From positions 1-49,710 of the forward strand of contig NZ_QWUA01000030.1 of NCBI RefSeq assembly GCF_003576525.1: DNA of 49,710 nt. Reading direction: 5' to 3'. Positions 39,133-49,665 of this stretch are shown piece after piece. How positions within the stretch are numbered: the first letter of the stretch is position 1; each line of letters begins with the position of its first letter. Both the position numbers and the translations under genes were made by a program. Origin of the DNA: Rummeliibacillus sp. POC4 (GTDB taxonomy: Bacteria > Bacillota > Bacilli > Bacillales_A > Planococcaceae). Below the pieces are notes generated by a model that was not told where the DNA came from, ran no database searches, and was given only the letters and a program-made list of their open reading frames with translations.

Positions 39133-41154
39133 ATGAATCGAATATTTCGATACACCATATTCTATTTATTAATTTTCCTCGTGATTATCGGGATTTTTGG
39201 TACGTTTAATAATGCGAACCAACCTACTAAAGAGATACAATATCACGAGTTCGTTAAAGCATTAGAGAATGGCAAAATTACTGAAGCAAGTATTCAACCT
39301 GATCAGTTAGTATTTGTCGTAAAGGGTAAGATGGAAGGGTATAAAAAAGGCGAAGAATTCGTTACGAATATACCCCGTGAAGACCAAGGATTGATGGATG
39401 AAATTCGTGATGAGGCCAAGAAAAATTCAAACATTAGTTTTTTAAAGGCTCCTGAATCGAATGGCTGGATTCAATTCTTTACTGGAATTATTCCTTTTGT
39501 AGTCATTTTCATCCTGTTCTTCTTCTTGTTGAATCAGGCTCAAGGTGGCGGTAACCGTATGATGAGCTTTGGTAAGAGCAAAGCAAAATTGTACGATGAC
39601 CAAAAGAAAAAAATTCGTTTTACAGATGTTGCAGGTGCCGATGAAGAGAAACAAGAACTTGTAGAGGTTGTAGATTTCTTAAAAGATCATACGAAGTTTG
39701 ATGAGATTGGCGCACGTATTCCAAAAGGTATCCTATTAGTAGGACCTCCAGGTACCGGTAAAACTTTATTAGCCCGTGCGGTAGCTGGTGAAGCTGGCGT
39801 TCCATTCTTCTCAATTAGTGGTTCTGATTTCGTTGAAATGTTTGTCGGTGTCGGTGCTTCTCGTGTACGTGACCTATTTGAAAATGCTAAGAAAAATGCT
39901 CCATGTATCATCTTCATCGATGAAATTGATGCAGTTGGTCGTCAACGTGGTGCAGGCTTAGGTGGCGGTCATGATGAACGTGAACAAACATTGAACCAAT
40001 TACTTGTTGAAATGGATGGTTTCAGTGGAAATGAAGGAATTATTATTATCGCCGCAACAAACCGACCAGATATTCTAGACCCTGCGTTATTACGTCCAGG
40101 CCGTTTTGACCGACAAATTACTGTAGGTCGTCCAGATGTAAAAGGTCGTGAAGCTGTACTTAAAGTACACGCTCGTAAAAAACCATTAGATGAAACAGTA
40201 GACTTAAAAGCAATTGCACAACGTACGCCAGGATTTTCTGGTGCAGATTTAGAAAACTTATTAAACGAAGCGGCATTAGTTGCAGCTCGTGAAAATAAGA
40301 AGAAAATTGATATGGGCGATATTGATGAAGCAACTGACCGTGTTATTGCAGGGGTTGCTAAAACAAGTCGTGTCATTTCAGAAAAAGAACGTAAAATTGT
40401 GGCATTCCATGAAGCTGGACACGTAGTTGTAGGTCTTACACTAGATGAAGCTGAAAAAGTTCATAAAGTAACAATTGTACCTCGTGGTCAAGCTGGTGGA
40501 TATGCGGTTATGCTTCCTAAAGAAGATCGTTATTTCATGACAAAACCAGAATTACTTGATAAAGTTTCCGGTTTACTTGGTGGTCGTGTAGCAGAAGATA
40601 TTGTCTTCGGTGAAGTCTCAACAGGTGCTCACAATGACTTCCAACGTGTAACAAGTATTGTGCGTTCTATGGTTACTGAATACGGTATGAGTGATAAACT
40701 TGGACAATTGCAATTTGGCTCTAGCCAAGGTGGAAATGTATTCTTAGGACGTGATTTGAACTCTGAACAAAATTATTCAGATCGAATTGCTTATGAAATA
40801 GACCAAGAAATGCAACAAATGGTCAAAGAACAATATGAACGTACGAAGAAAATTTTGACAGAACGTCGTGATCTTCTAAACCTCATTGCAACAACTTTAC
40901 TTGAAGAAGAAACTTTAGATGCCGAACAAATCGAACACTTAGAAAAGTACGGTAAACTACCAGAACGTTCTTATGACAAAAAGAACCATAAAGCTGGAAG
41001 TGAAGCCGATGCAAATGTAAGTGAATCTACAGATGCTAAGATTGTTCAAGAAACAAAAGTGGATATGACAGGTAATGCTGATCCAACAGCTAGTGATTTA
41101 CCTAAAGATTCAAACGGCGAACAAAGAAACAACGGTATTCAAGAAGAACGTTAA
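39133..41154 (+). CDS. ftsH: ATP-dependent zinc metalloprotease FtsH
   Basis: FtsH is a membrane-anchored AAA+ protease for quality control; in B. subtilis it also affects sporulation. There is one N-terminal membrane helix at about 5-24 and a second near 108-130 ([19 protein letters not shown]). Walker A GPPGTGKT starts at 204, [10 protein letters not shown] follows, and the zinc site HEAGH is at 426-430. The acidic, variable tail ends at residue 673. The ATG at 39133 is served by GAGGAGG at 39120; the upstream GTG is part of that site. Confidence 0.97.
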   Translation: MNRIFRYTIFYLLIFLVIIGIFGTFNNANQPTKEIQYHEFVKALENGKITEASIQPDQLVFVVKGKMEGYKKGEEFVTNIPREDQGLMDEIRDEAKKNSNISFLKAPESNGWIQFFTGIIPFVVIFILFFFLLNQAQGGGNRMMSFGKSKAKLYDDQKKKIRFTDVAGADEEKQELVEVVDFLKDHTKFDEIGARIPKGILLVGPPGTGKTLLARAVAGEAGVPFFSISGSDFVEMFVGVGASRVRDLFENAKKNAPCIIFIDEIDAVGRQRGAGLGGGHDEREQTLNQLLVEMDGFSGNEGIIIIAATNRPDILDPALLRPGRFDRQITVGRPDVKGREAVLKVHARKKPLDETVDLKAIAQRTPGFSGADLENLLNEAALVAARENKKKIDMGDIDEATDRVIAGVAKTSRVISEKERKIVAFHEAGHVVVGLTLDEAEKVHKVTIVPRGQAGGYAVMLPKEDRYFMTKPELLDKVSGLLGGRVAEDIVFGEVSTGAHNDFQRVTSIVRSMVTEYGMSDKLGQLQFGSSQGGNVFLGRDLNSEQNYSDRIAYEIDQEMQQMVKEQYERTKKILTERRDLLNLIATTLLEEETLDAEQIEHLEKYGKLPERSYDKKNHKAGSEADANVSESTDAKIVQETKVDMTGNADPTASDLPKDSNGEQRNNGIQEER

Positions 41155-41167
41155 GCAATGTAAAAGT

Positions 41168-41209
41168 AAAAGCTGACTCCTCACTCTATGTAAGGTAGTC
41201 GGCTTTTTT
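41168..41209 (+). terminator. Terminator after ftsH
   Basis: AAAAGCTGACT pairs with AGTCGGCTTTT (one G-U), with an extra inner CCT/AGG pair, followed by six T. Confidence 0.85.
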
Positions 41210-41268
41210 CATCTATGCATATATGTTATGATTCATGGAGAAATTACATATAAGTGAGGATAATATTT

Positions 41269-42057
41269 ATGATTTTAGTGATGGATGTAGGGAATACGAA
41301 CATCTCAATAGGAATTTATAATACAGAACATCTTGAACACCATTGGCGAATGAAAACAGACACATTAAAAACAGAAGATGAATATGCTATGCAACTCAAT
41401 ACTCTGTTTTTACATAAAGGTCTATCCTTTAAAGATATCAAAGGAATTATTATTTCATCCGTAGTTCCGCCAATCATGTTCTCACTTGAAATGATGTGTC
41501 GTAAATATTTCTCAATCGAACCAGTTGTAGTTGGTCCAGGAGTAAAAACAGGGCTTAACATAAAATGTGAAAACCCAAGAGAAATCGGTGCTGATCGTAT
41601 TGTAAATGCAGTTGCAGCGATACAAGAGTATGGCTCGCCATTAATAGTTGTCGATTTTGGTACAGCAACAACATATTGTTATATTAATGAGAATGGTGAT
41701 TATATGGGGGGTGCAATTGCCCCAGGAATTTCAATATCTATGGAGGCCCTTTTCACACATTGTTCTAAGTTACCAAGAATAGAAATTGCCACACCTCAAA
41801 ATGTTATAGGTAAGAATACAATTTCGTCTATGCAAGCTGGAATCGTTTATGGCTATGTTGGGCAAGTAGAAGGAATTGTTAGCCGAATGCGTAAACAAGG
41901 TAGAGAAGAGGCACTAGTTATTGCAACAGGAGGTTTAGCGAATATGGTTGCGAAAGAATCAACCGTAATCGATATTACTGATCCATTCTTAACATTAAAA
42001 GGATTATATCTAATTTATAAACGAAATCAGGAAGAAAAGGGGAAGAAAAATGGCTGA
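41269..42057 (+). CDS. coaX: Type III pantothenate kinase
   Basis: CoaX phosphorylates pantothenate in coenzyme A synthesis. The ASKHA-fold phosphate loop is [10 protein letters not shown] (6-15). [11 protein letters not shown] and [13 protein letters not shown] are the other family motifs. The ATG at 41269 (262 residues) is preferred to GTG 41254: homologues start MxLVxDVGNTN and GAGG lies suitably upstream. The end overlaps hslO by 8 bases. Confidence 0.96.
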   Translation: MILVMDVGNTNISIGIYNTEHLEHHWRMKTDTLKTEDEYAMQLNTLFLHKGLSFKDIKGIIISSVVPPIMFSLEMMCRKYFSIEPVVVGPGVKTGLNIKCENPREIGADRIVNAVAAIQEYGSPLIVVDFGTATTYCYINENGDYMGGAIAPGISISMEALFTHCSKLPRIEIATPQNVIGKNTISSMQAGIVYGYVGQVEGIVSRMRKQGREEALVIATGGLANMVAKESTVIDITDPFLTLKGLYLIYKRNQEEKGKKNG

Positions 42058-42940
42058 TTATTTAGTAAGAGGACTTGGATTTAATGGTAGTGTTCGTGCG
42101 TTTGCTGTTTGTACAACGGATACAATAGGTGAGGCACAACGTCGTCACAATACATGGCCTACAACCTCAGCAGCACTTGGTCGTACAATGACTGCATCTG
42201 TTATGATGGGTGCTATGTTAAAAGGTGACAATTCAATTACTGTTAAAGTAGATGGAAATGGTCCAATCGGTCCTATGGTTGTTTGTGCAAATGCAAATGG
42301 GGAAGTGCGCGGATATGTTACACATCCTCAAGTTCATTTTGATTTAAATCCACAAGGTAAACTGGATGTTCGACGTGCAGTAGGTACGGAAGGTACTTTA
42401 ACAGTTGTGAAAGACCTTGGTTTACGTGATCATTTTACAGGACAGGTACCAATTGTATCTGGAGAAATCGCTGAAGATTTCACATATTACTTTGCAAAAT
42501 CTGAACAAGTCCCATCATCTGTCGGATTAGGGGTATTAGTGAATACAGATAATACAATTCTTGCAGCAGGTGGTTTTGTTATTCAAGTAATGCCTGGAGT
42601 AGATGATGAAACTATTACAGAGATTGAAGAACATTTATCAAAAATTGAACCAGTGTCTAAGATGATTCAAAAAGGATATACACCAGAACAAATTTTAGAA
42701 GCGGTGCTTGGCGAAGAAAATGTACAAGTTTTAGATACAATGCCAGTGAGATTCCAATGCACATGTTCTAAAGAACGTTTTGGAGCTGCAATTCTTAGTC
42801 TAGGTGTAAAAGAAATCCAAGATATGATCGACGAAGATGGCATGGCAGAGGCACATTGTCATTTCTGTGAAGAAAAATACCTTTATTCTAAAGAAGAATT
42901 AGAAGGCTTTATCGACGAAATTCATGCTCAAAATAAGTAA
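42050..42940 (+). CDS. hslO: 33 kDa redox-regulated chaperone Hsp33
   Basis: Hsp33 is activated by oxidation and unfolding to hold damaged proteins. The C-terminal zinc redox switch has C237, C239, C270 and C273 (CTC and CHFC). The N-terminal core covers 1-230. At 296 residues it is typical. It is coupled to coaX by overlap. The yacD/prsA-like gene that follows in B. subtilis is absent; a terminator and cysK come next. Confidence 0.96.
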   Translation: MADYLVRGLGFNGSVRAFAVCTTDTIGEAQRRHNTWPTTSAALGRTMTASVMMGAMLKGDNSITVKVDGNGPIGPMVVCANANGEVRGYVTHPQVHFDLNPQGKLDVRRAVGTEGTLTVVKDLGLRDHFTGQVPIVSGEIAEDFTYYFAKSEQVPSSVGLGVLVNTDNTILAAGGFVIQVMPGVDDETITEIEEHLSKIEPVSKMIQKGYTPEQILEAVLGEENVQVLDTMPVRFQCTCSKERFGAAILSLGVKEIQDMIDEDGMAEAHCHFCEEKYLYSKEELEGFIDEIHAQNK

Positions 42941-42990
42941 TTCAATTTGATACAGGGATACCAAAATCTTTGATACAATTGAGTAGAAAG

Positions 42991-43028
42991 AACGGCTTAT
43001 ATTTATTTGGAATATAAGCTGTTTTTTT
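42991..43028 (+). terminator. Terminator after hslO
   Basis: A 13-bp stem (AACGGCTTATATT / AATATAAGCTGTT, one G-U) with a 7-base loop is followed by a run of seven T that ends 2 bases before the cysK -35 box. Confidence 0.88.
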
Positions 43029-43029
43029 A

Positions 43030-43059
43030 TTGACAAACTATTTTTAAAAGTTGTAATAT
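43030..43059 (+). promoter_or_regulatory. Sigma-A promoter of cysK
   Basis: TTGACA (43030-43035), 18 bases, TAATAT (43054-43059). It abuts the hslO terminator. A CymR site would be expected here by analogy with B. subtilis, but I cannot identify one with confidence. Confidence 0.7.
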
Positions 43060-43109
43060 AAAAACTATAAAGCTTATTAAATTACTAGGGATTAGGAGTG
43101 GAATGGTAA

Positions 43110-44039
43110 ATGAGTAAAATTGTAAACTCAGTAGTAGAATTGATTGGTAATACACCGATTGTAAAGTTGAATCATGTAACAGGTCCTAATGATGCTAATG
43201 TATATGTAAAACTAGAATATTTTAATCCAGGAAGTAGTGTTAAAGATCGTATTGCAGCAGCCATGATCGAAGCGGCTGAAAAAGAAGGTAAATTAAAACC
43301 TGGTAGTACAATTATTGAACCAACAAGTGGAAACACTGGTATCGGTCTTGCTATGGTTGCAGCTGCAAAAGGATATAAAACAGTAATTGTAATGCCTGAT
43401 ACAATGAGTGTTGAACGCCGAAATTTATTACGTGCTTATGGTGCAGAATTAGTTTTAACTCCAGGAGCAGATGGCATGAAAGGTGCAATTGCTAAAGCGG
43501 AAGAGTTATCAAACGAGAATGGTTGGTTCGTACCTCAACAATTTGAAAATCCAGCAAATGTTGAAGCACACCGTTTAACTACTGGTCCTGAAATTATTGA
43601 AGCATTTGATGGTTTAAGCTTAGATGCATTTATCGCAGGAGTTGGTACTGGTGGTACAGTAACAGGTACTGGTGAAGTACTAAAAGAAAAATTCCCTGAC
43701 ATTGAAGTAATCGCGGTAGAACCAAAAGATTCTCCTGTTCTTTCAGGTGGTAAACCAGGTCCACATAAAATCCAAGGTATTGGTGCTGGATTTGTACCAG
43801 AAGTATTAAACACTGAAGCTTACACTTCTATTTTCCCAGTTGAAAATGAAGATGCATTTGAAACAGCTCGTAAAGTAGCAAGAGAAGAAGGTGTATTAGC
43901 TGGTATTTCTGCAGGTGCAGCTATGTATGCAGCAATTGAAACAGCAAAACGTCTTGGAAAAGGCAAAAATGTTTTAGCGCTTCTTCCTGATACTGGTGAA
44001 CGTTACTTTAGTACACCATTATATCGTTACGACGATTAA
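43110..44039 (+). CDS. cysK: Cysteine synthase A (O-acetylserine thiol-lyase)
   Basis: CysK makes cysteine from O-acetylserine and sulfide. The PLP lysine is K45 in [28 protein letters not shown] and [16 protein letters not shown] are the substrate and phosphate loops. It is 309 residues. The ATG follows TTAGGAGTGG. It is monocistronic between two terminators. Cysteine also feeds the desulfurase encoded at 18336. Confidence 0.97.
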   Translation: MSKIVNSVVELIGNTPIVKLNHVTGPNDANVYVKLEYFNPGSSVKDRIAAAMIEAAEKEGKLKPGSTIIEPTSGNTGIGLAMVAAAKGYKTVIVMPDTMSVERRNLLRAYGAELVLTPGADGMKGAIAKAEELSNENGWFVPQQFENPANVEAHRLTTGPEIIEAFDGLSLDAFIAGVGTGGTVTGTGEVLKEKFPDIEVIAVEPKDSPVLSGGKPGPHKIQGIGAGFVPEVLNTEAYTSIFPVENEDAFETARKVAREEGVLAGISAGAAMYAAIETAKRLGKGKNVLALLPDTGERYFSTPLYRYDD

Positions 44040-44062
44040 TCATAAATTTATATATTTAAAGT

Positions 44063-44094
44063 GAGCATCCGAAAATATCGGATGCTCTTTTTGT
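44063..44094 (+). terminator. Terminator after cysK
   Basis: A perfect 10-bp stem (GAGCATCCGA / TCGGATGCTC) with a 5-base loop is followed by a T-run. Confidence 0.92.
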
Positions 44095-44230
44095 TGAGAT
44101 GAATTTAGCTTGTTAATGTAAATATATTCAAATTGGACATTCTTAGGGAGTACTTTTGATAAATTCTATATCTATGTTTCATGAATAGGTGTTGTTATAC
44201 TGAAGAAAGATTAGTGTGTTTAGAATTCTT

Positions 44231-44461
44231 ATGTACATTTTCAGCATATGTAAGAATGCTATAATAGAGATAAAAAAGATTGTATAGAGCACAGTTTCTA
44301 CTTTAGCGACAAGCTATTTAAGAATAGGGGGAGCTTTCTTTATTTTCTGGGGAATAATAGATGGTTTATTTACATCAATGGTCGCTCCAACGATTACGAT
44401 AGCTAGCTTTGCTAGATATAAAAGGAATAATGGTAAGAAGAAAATTAGCTATAAAGGGTAA
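44231..44461 (+). pseudogene. Decayed small membrane-protein frame upstream of folP
   Basis: From an ATG at 44231 a frame of 77 codons runs to a TAA at 44459-44461, interrupted by one TAG at 44285-44287. The open part after the TAG (57 codons) reads like the end of a membrane protein: a hydrophobic stretch (YLRIGGAFFIFWGIID, then TSMVAPTITIASF) followed by a basic tail (RYKRNNGKKK). There is no ribosome site before the ATG, and no ATG, GTG or TTG follows the TAG until the internal methionine. It could be a remnant, or chance coding over the folP promoter (44238-44265). I do not recognise the family. Confidence 0.35.
44238..44265 (+). promoter_or_regulatory. Extended -10 promoter upstream of folP
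   Basis: TTTTCA (44238-44243), 16 bases, TATAAT (44260-44265) with TG at the extended position. It would give a leader of about 240 bases before the folP ATG. No riboswitch or T-box fold was recognised in that leader. Confidence 0.6.
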
Positions 44462-44511
44462 AGCGTATTTATAAAAAGGATATATTATCTAATTTGAAAG
44501 GGAGTAGGAAA

Positions 44512-45339
44512 ATGAATCTTGAAAAGTATAAAGTACTAACAATAGATGGTCATAGATTGGATTTTGCTAAAAAAACGTTTGTTATGGGTATTTTAAATGT
44601 TACACCTGACTCTTTTTCGGATGGTGGTAAGTATAACTCTGTCGATAATGCGGTTAAACATGCAAAAGAAATGGTTGCCGATGGTGCTAATATTATAGAT
44701 ATTGGTGGTGAATCTACACGACCAGGTCATACACCTATTTCTGCAGAGGAAGAGTTAAAACGTGTTATTCCTGCTATTAAAGCAATTCGCTCCGAAGTGG
44801 ATGTATTAATTTCAGTTGATACATTTAAATCGGAAGTTGCACGTGCTGCTATTGAAGCAGGTGCACATATTATCAATGATATTTGGGGTGCTCAATATGA
44901 CCCGGAAATTGCTAAAGTAGCTGCAGAACTTAACGTACCAATTATCTTAATGCATAATCGTAAAGATGAGGCTTACAGCAATAATTTTTGGGCGGATGCC
45001 AAAAGTGATTTAGAAAAAAGTATTCAAATTGCAAGTGAAGCTGGCGTCAAAGATGAATATATTTGGTTAGATCCTGGTATTGGTTTTGCGAAATCGCATG
45101 AGCAAAATATTGAAATGATGAAGGCATTACCGAACCTTGTAGATATGGGGTACCCAGTATTACTAGCAACATCTCGTAAGCGTATGATTGGAACAGTACT
45201 TGATCTTCCAGTAGAAGAGCGTATGGAAGGTACTGGAGCTACATGTTGTTATGGAGTCGACAAAGGCTGTCATATGGTACGCGTTCATGATGTAAAACCA
45301 ATTGCAAGAATGATGAAAATGATGGATGCATTAAAGTAA
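44512..45339 (+). CDS. folP: Dihydropteroate synthase
   Basis: FolP joins p-aminobenzoate to the pterin pyrophosphate in folate synthesis and is the sulfonamide target. Signatures are GILNVTPDSFSDGG (26-39) and DIGGESTRPG (63-72). It is 275 residues from the ATG at 44512, with AAGGGAG 9 bases upstream; an earlier TTG at 44494 is rejected. folB, folK, yazB and dusB follow. The pabB-pabA-pabC genes that precede it in B. subtilis are absent. Confidence 0.96.
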   Translation: MNLEKYKVLTIDGHRLDFAKKTFVMGILNVTPDSFSDGGKYNSVDNAVKHAKEMVADGANIIDIGGESTRPGHTPISAEEELKRVIPAIKAIRSEVDVLISVDTFKSEVARAAIEAGAHIINDIWGAQYDPEIAKVAAELNVPIILMHNRKDEAYSNNFWADAKSDLEKSIQIASEAGVKDEYIWLDPGIGFAKSHEQNIEMMKALPNLVDMGYPVLLATSRKRMIGTVLDLPVEERMEGTGATCCYGVDKGCHMVRVHDVKPIARMMKMMDALK

Positions 45340-45388
45340 TTATGGTTAAAGTTTGAAATGTTATTGAAATGTTACGAGGAGGAACGTA

Positions 45389-45757
45389 ATGGATTATATT
45401 CATGTTAAAGATATGGAATTCTACGGTTATCATGGAGTGTTACCAGAAGAAACGAAGCTTGGCCAAAGATTCCGTGTCACATTAGCTATAGCTACAGATT
45501 TACAACATGCAGGTGAAACGGACAACCTTGAACATACAGTAAGTTATGCAGAGGTTTATGATATTTGCAAAAAAGTTGTTGAAGGTAAACCATATAAATT
45601 AATTGAAACTGTTGCAGAAACGGTTGCAAAAGAAATAAGAGATGCTTATCCTGATAGTGTGAAAGGGATTAGAGTAGAAATAATTAAACCAGATCCGCCT
45701 ATTCCTGGTCATTACAGAGAAGTATCTGTTGAAATAACTAGAGGAGTGTTTGCATGA
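45389..45757 (+). CDS. folB: Dihydroneopterin aldolase
   Basis: FolB cleaves dihydroneopterin to hydroxymethyl-dihydropterin and glycolaldehyde. It is 122 residues. FYGYHGVLPEETKLGQRFRV (about 12-31) and a late KPDPPIPGHYREVSVEI match the family. The ATG follows GAGGAGG. It overlaps folK by 4 bases (ATGA), so the two are coupled. Confidence 0.96.
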   Translation: MDYIHVKDMEFYGYHGVLPEETKLGQRFRVTLAIATDLQHAGETDNLEHTVSYAEVYDICKKVVEGKPYKLIETVAETVAKEIRDAYPDSVKGIRVEIIKPDPPIPGHYREVSVEITRGVFA

Positions 45758-46284
45758 ACGAAGTCTATATCTCATTAGGATCCAATATGGGGGATAAAGA
45801 GGAAACATTGCGTCATGCTGTGCAACTATTGCAACAACAGAAGGAAATTGAAGTTGTTAAACTTTCATCAATTTATGAAACCGACCCCGTAGGATATACG
45901 AATCAAGATTTATTTTTGAATATGGTAGTTCAGGTGCGCACTACATTACCTGCTCAAGAGATGTTGGAGGAATGTCAAAAAATTGAACAGGCATTAAAAA
46001 GAGTGAGAATTATTCGTTGGGGGCCACGAACGATAGACCTTGACATTTTGTTCTATAATCATGACAATATTGAGACGGAGACACTGATCGTTCCGCATCC
46101 TCGTATGCATGAACGTGCCTTTGTTCTTGTACCTTTACTTGAGATTGATCCAAATCTAATATACCCTCCTACAGGCCTGGCATTAAGAACGATGCTTGAA
46201 CTAGTTGGAAAAGAAGGCGTTAGACGATGGAAAACAGTCACTGGGGTATCAGAATTCGTGCTTTCAGAAAACTCAAAAGGATAA
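45754..46284 (+). CDS. folK: 2-amino-4-hydroxy-6-hydroxymethyldihydropteridine pyrophosphokinase
   Basis: FolK transfers pyrophosphate from ATP to hydroxymethyl-dihydropterin. Features are ISLGSNMGDKEETL (6-19), YETDPVGYTNQDLFLN and the signature RWGPRTIDLDILFYN. PHPRMHERAFVLVPL follows. It is 176 residues. It is coupled to folB in front, and its last 58 bases overlap yazB in another frame. Confidence 0.96.
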   Translation: MNEVYISLGSNMGDKEETLRHAVQLLQQQKEIEVVKLSSIYETDPVGYTNQDLFLNMVVQVRTTLPAQEMLEECQKIEQALKRVRIIRWGPRTIDLDILFYNHDNIETETLIVPHPRMHERAFVLVPLLEIDPNLIYPPTGLALRTMLELVGKEGVRRWKTVTGVSEFVLSENSKG

Positions 46285-46433
46285 ATCAAGACGAATTTGC
46301 TAAATTAACAGGTATACCCCTTTCGATTTTAGGGAAAATCGAAAGGGGAGAACGCCAGGCAACTGAAGATGAACTAAAAATTATAGCAAAAAATCTTAAG
46401 ATAAATATAAACGAACTTAAAGGTGAAATTTAA
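46227..46433 (+). CDS. yazB: XRE-family helix-turn-helix protein YazB
   Basis: This small 68-residue Cro/CI-type DNA-binding protein has the helix-turn-helix at about residues 18-40 (NQDEFAKLTGIPLSILGKIE) followed by RGERQATEDELKIIAKNL. It begins inside folK with a 58-base overlap and only a weak ribosome site, which suggests coupled, low translation. It lies between folK and dusB as in B. subtilis. Its targets are unknown. Confidence 0.88.
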   Translation: MENSHWGIRIRAFRKLKRINQDEFAKLTGIPLSILGKIERGERQATEDELKIIAKNLKININELKGEI

Positions 46434-46459
46434 TATTCGCCTACGAAGGAGGATAAACG

Positions 46460-47488
46460 GTGACATTAACTAACGACAAACCGTTTAAAATTGGCGATAT
46501 AATCATGGACAACCGTGTTGTACTTGCTCCCATGGCAGGTGTCTGTAATTCAGCATTTCGCCTTACAGTTAAAGAATTTGGAGCAGGTTTAGTATATGCT
46601 GAAATGATATCCGATAAAGGGATTGTACAACGTAATAGTAAAACGATGAATATGCTTTATATTGATGAACGTGAAAACCCTCTTTCGCTTCAAATCTTTG
46701 GCGGTAACAAGGAAACATTAGTTGAAGCTGCGCAATATGTAGATAAATATACGACAGCTGATATTATTGATATCAATATGGGATGTCCAGTTAATAAGAT
46801 TATCAAATGTGAAGCGGGAGCTAAATGGTTGCTAGATCCAAATAAAATCTATGAAATGGTTTCAGCAGTTGTAGATGCTGTCGATAAACCTGTAAGTTGT
46901 AAAATGCGTATTGGTTGGGACGAAGATCATGTCTTCGCCGTAAAAAATGCACAGGCTGCAGAACGTGCAGGGGCTTCTGCCATTGCAATGCATGGTCGCA
47001 CACGCCTTCAAATGTATGAAGGAAAAGCGAATTGGGATATTTTAAAAGAAGTAAAAGAAAACATTAATATTCCATTTATCGGGAATGGTGATGTTGAAAC
47101 ACCAGAAGATGCTAAACGCCTTTTAGAATATACAGGTGCTGATGGTGTTATGATTGGTCGTGCAGCGCTTGGAAATCCATGGATGATCTATCGTACGGTT
47201 GAATATTTAAAATCAGGAAAACTTATGCCTGAACCACCAATTCGTGAGAAGATAGATGTCTGCCTCTTACACTTTGATCGTTTGATGAAACTTAAAGGAG
47301 AAAAAATTGCTGTGCGTGAAATGCGCAAACATGCCTCTTGGTATTTAAAAGGGGTACGTGGAAATGGCAAGGCAAGAAACCTTATCAATCAGGCAGAATC
47401 TGCATTAGAGCTACATGCAATTTTGAACGAACTTGTTGAGGAAGTTGAAGGACGCGAAGAAACTGCTCAATCAATTGAAATCGTGTGA
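46460..47488 (+). CDS. dusB: tRNA-dihydrouridine synthase (DusB family)
   Basis: This flavoenzyme reduces uridines in tRNA D-loops. The TIM barrel opens with VVLAPMAGVCNSAFRL. The catalytic-type cysteine is C109 in NMGCPVNKI, with KCEAGAKWLL and MHGRTRLQMYEG after it. It is 342 residues. The GTG start follows AAGGAGG. It ends the folate operon, as the yacF gene does in B. subtilis. Confidence 0.95.
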   Translation: MTLTNDKPFKIGDIIMDNRVVLAPMAGVCNSAFRLTVKEFGAGLVYAEMISDKGIVQRNSKTMNMLYIDERENPLSLQIFGGNKETLVEAAQYVDKYTTADIIDINMGCPVNKIIKCEAGAKWLLDPNKIYEMVSAVVDAVDKPVSCKMRIGWDEDHVFAVKNAQAAERAGASAIAMHGRTRLQMYEGKANWDILKEVKENINIPFIGNGDVETPEDAKRLLEYTGADGVMIGRAALGNPWMIYRTVEYLKSGKLMPEPPIREKIDVCLLHFDRLMKLKGEKIAVREMRKHASWYLKGVRGNGKARNLINQAESALELHAILNELVEEVEGREETAQSIEIV

Positions 47489-47502
47489 TAGAGATAAATG
47501 CC

Positions 47503-47550
47503 TTTAGAGAGTGTCTTACAAGTGGAAAGTGCTTTAAGACACCCTCTAAT
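47503..47550 (+). terminator. Possible terminator after dusB
   Basis: AGAG and TGTCTTA pair with TAAGACAC and CTCT around a 15-base loop. The sequence after it is not a clean T-run, so efficiency is uncertain. Confidence 0.45.
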
Positions 47551-47738
47551 GCTTACTTTATAACAACTTAAGGTATTATTTTTTTTAATACTATTTACAC
47601 GTAGTTTTGAATCACTTCTTATTCTCTATGTCATATATAATATTAGATTTAGCAGAGAAATGAGTAGAAAGACGTGATTCATCACAGAAAATTGTGTACA
47701 ATAAATACATTATGGACTGCTTAGCGGAACAAATATAA

Positions 47739-49241
<1,503 letters not shown>

Positions 49242-49257
49242 TTTATAAGAATACCTT

Positions 49258-49296
49258 AAGCGACGTTCACTTGGACAAAGAGAACGTCGCTTTTGT
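49258..49296 (+). terminator. Terminator after lysS
   Basis: A perfect 11-bp stem (AAGCGACGTTC / GAACGTCGCTT) with a 13-base loop is followed by TTTTGTTT. Confidence 0.9.
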
Positions 49297-49401
49297 TTAC
49301 TTTCCTAGCATATAAAATGTTCTAATATCATTATATTGATGAATATTAGATTGTGAATAAATATTATTTTAGAAAAGCTAAGTTTATTTTTCTGAAATAG
49401 C

Positions 49402-49430
49402 TTGTACATACAATGATATTGTGTTATATT
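49402..49430 (+). promoter_or_regulatory. Candidate distal rRNA-operon promoter (P0)
   Basis: TTGTAC (49402-49407), 17 bases, TATATT (49425-49430) with TG one base before the -10. It lies 83 bases upstream of P1. An inverted repeat (TGTTAAT-TTA-ATTAACA, 49439-49455) begins 9 bases after the -10. Confidence 0.5.
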
Positions 49431-49484
49431 AATTGAGCTGTTAATTTAATTAACACATTTCTTTTAGAAAAGATTTAAAAAATC

Positions 49485-49513
49485 TTGACAAATAAAAATC
49501 ATTTTGATATAAT
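49485..49513 (+). promoter_or_regulatory. rRNA-operon promoter P1
   Basis: TTGACA (49485-49490), 17 bases, TATAAT (49508-49513): full consensus. A/T-rich tracts upstream (49462-49483) could act as an UP element. A hairpin (TCGTTT-AG-AAACGA, 49521-49534) starts 8 bases after the -10. Confidence 0.9.
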
Positions 49514-49588
49514 ATATAAGTCGTTTAGAAACGATGAAAATTAATCAATGACAACTATAGATTAGCAAAGACTTTTTAAAAAAAGTTC

Positions 49589-49617
49589 TTGACAAAAAAT
49601 AAGTTGTTTGATATAAT
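49589..49617 (+). promoter_or_regulatory. rRNA-operon promoter P2
   Basis: TTGACA (49589-49594), 17 bases, TATAAT (49612-49617): full consensus, 104 bases after P1. A hairpin (TCGCT-GAC-AGCGA, 49625-49637) starts 8 bases after the -10. The paired consensus promoters after lysS match the rRNA operon at this place in B. subtilis. Confidence 0.9.
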
Positions 49618-49649
49618 AATTAAGTCGCTGACAGCGATTGAACATGAAC

Positions 49650-49665
49650 CTTGAAAACTGAACAA
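49650..49665 (+). promoter_or_regulatory. rRNA leader antiterminator-like (boxA region) element
   Basis: CTTGAAAACTGAACAA is the conserved element found in leaders ahead of 16S rRNA genes in Bacillales and is associated with rRNA antitermination. The 16S gene itself would start beyond the end of the window. Confidence 0.65.

Noticed and set aside
39442-40376. Several minus-strand open frames inside ftsH
   Set aside because: All lie within a highly conserved AAA+ protease gene and show no start signals; they reflect codon bias of ftsH.
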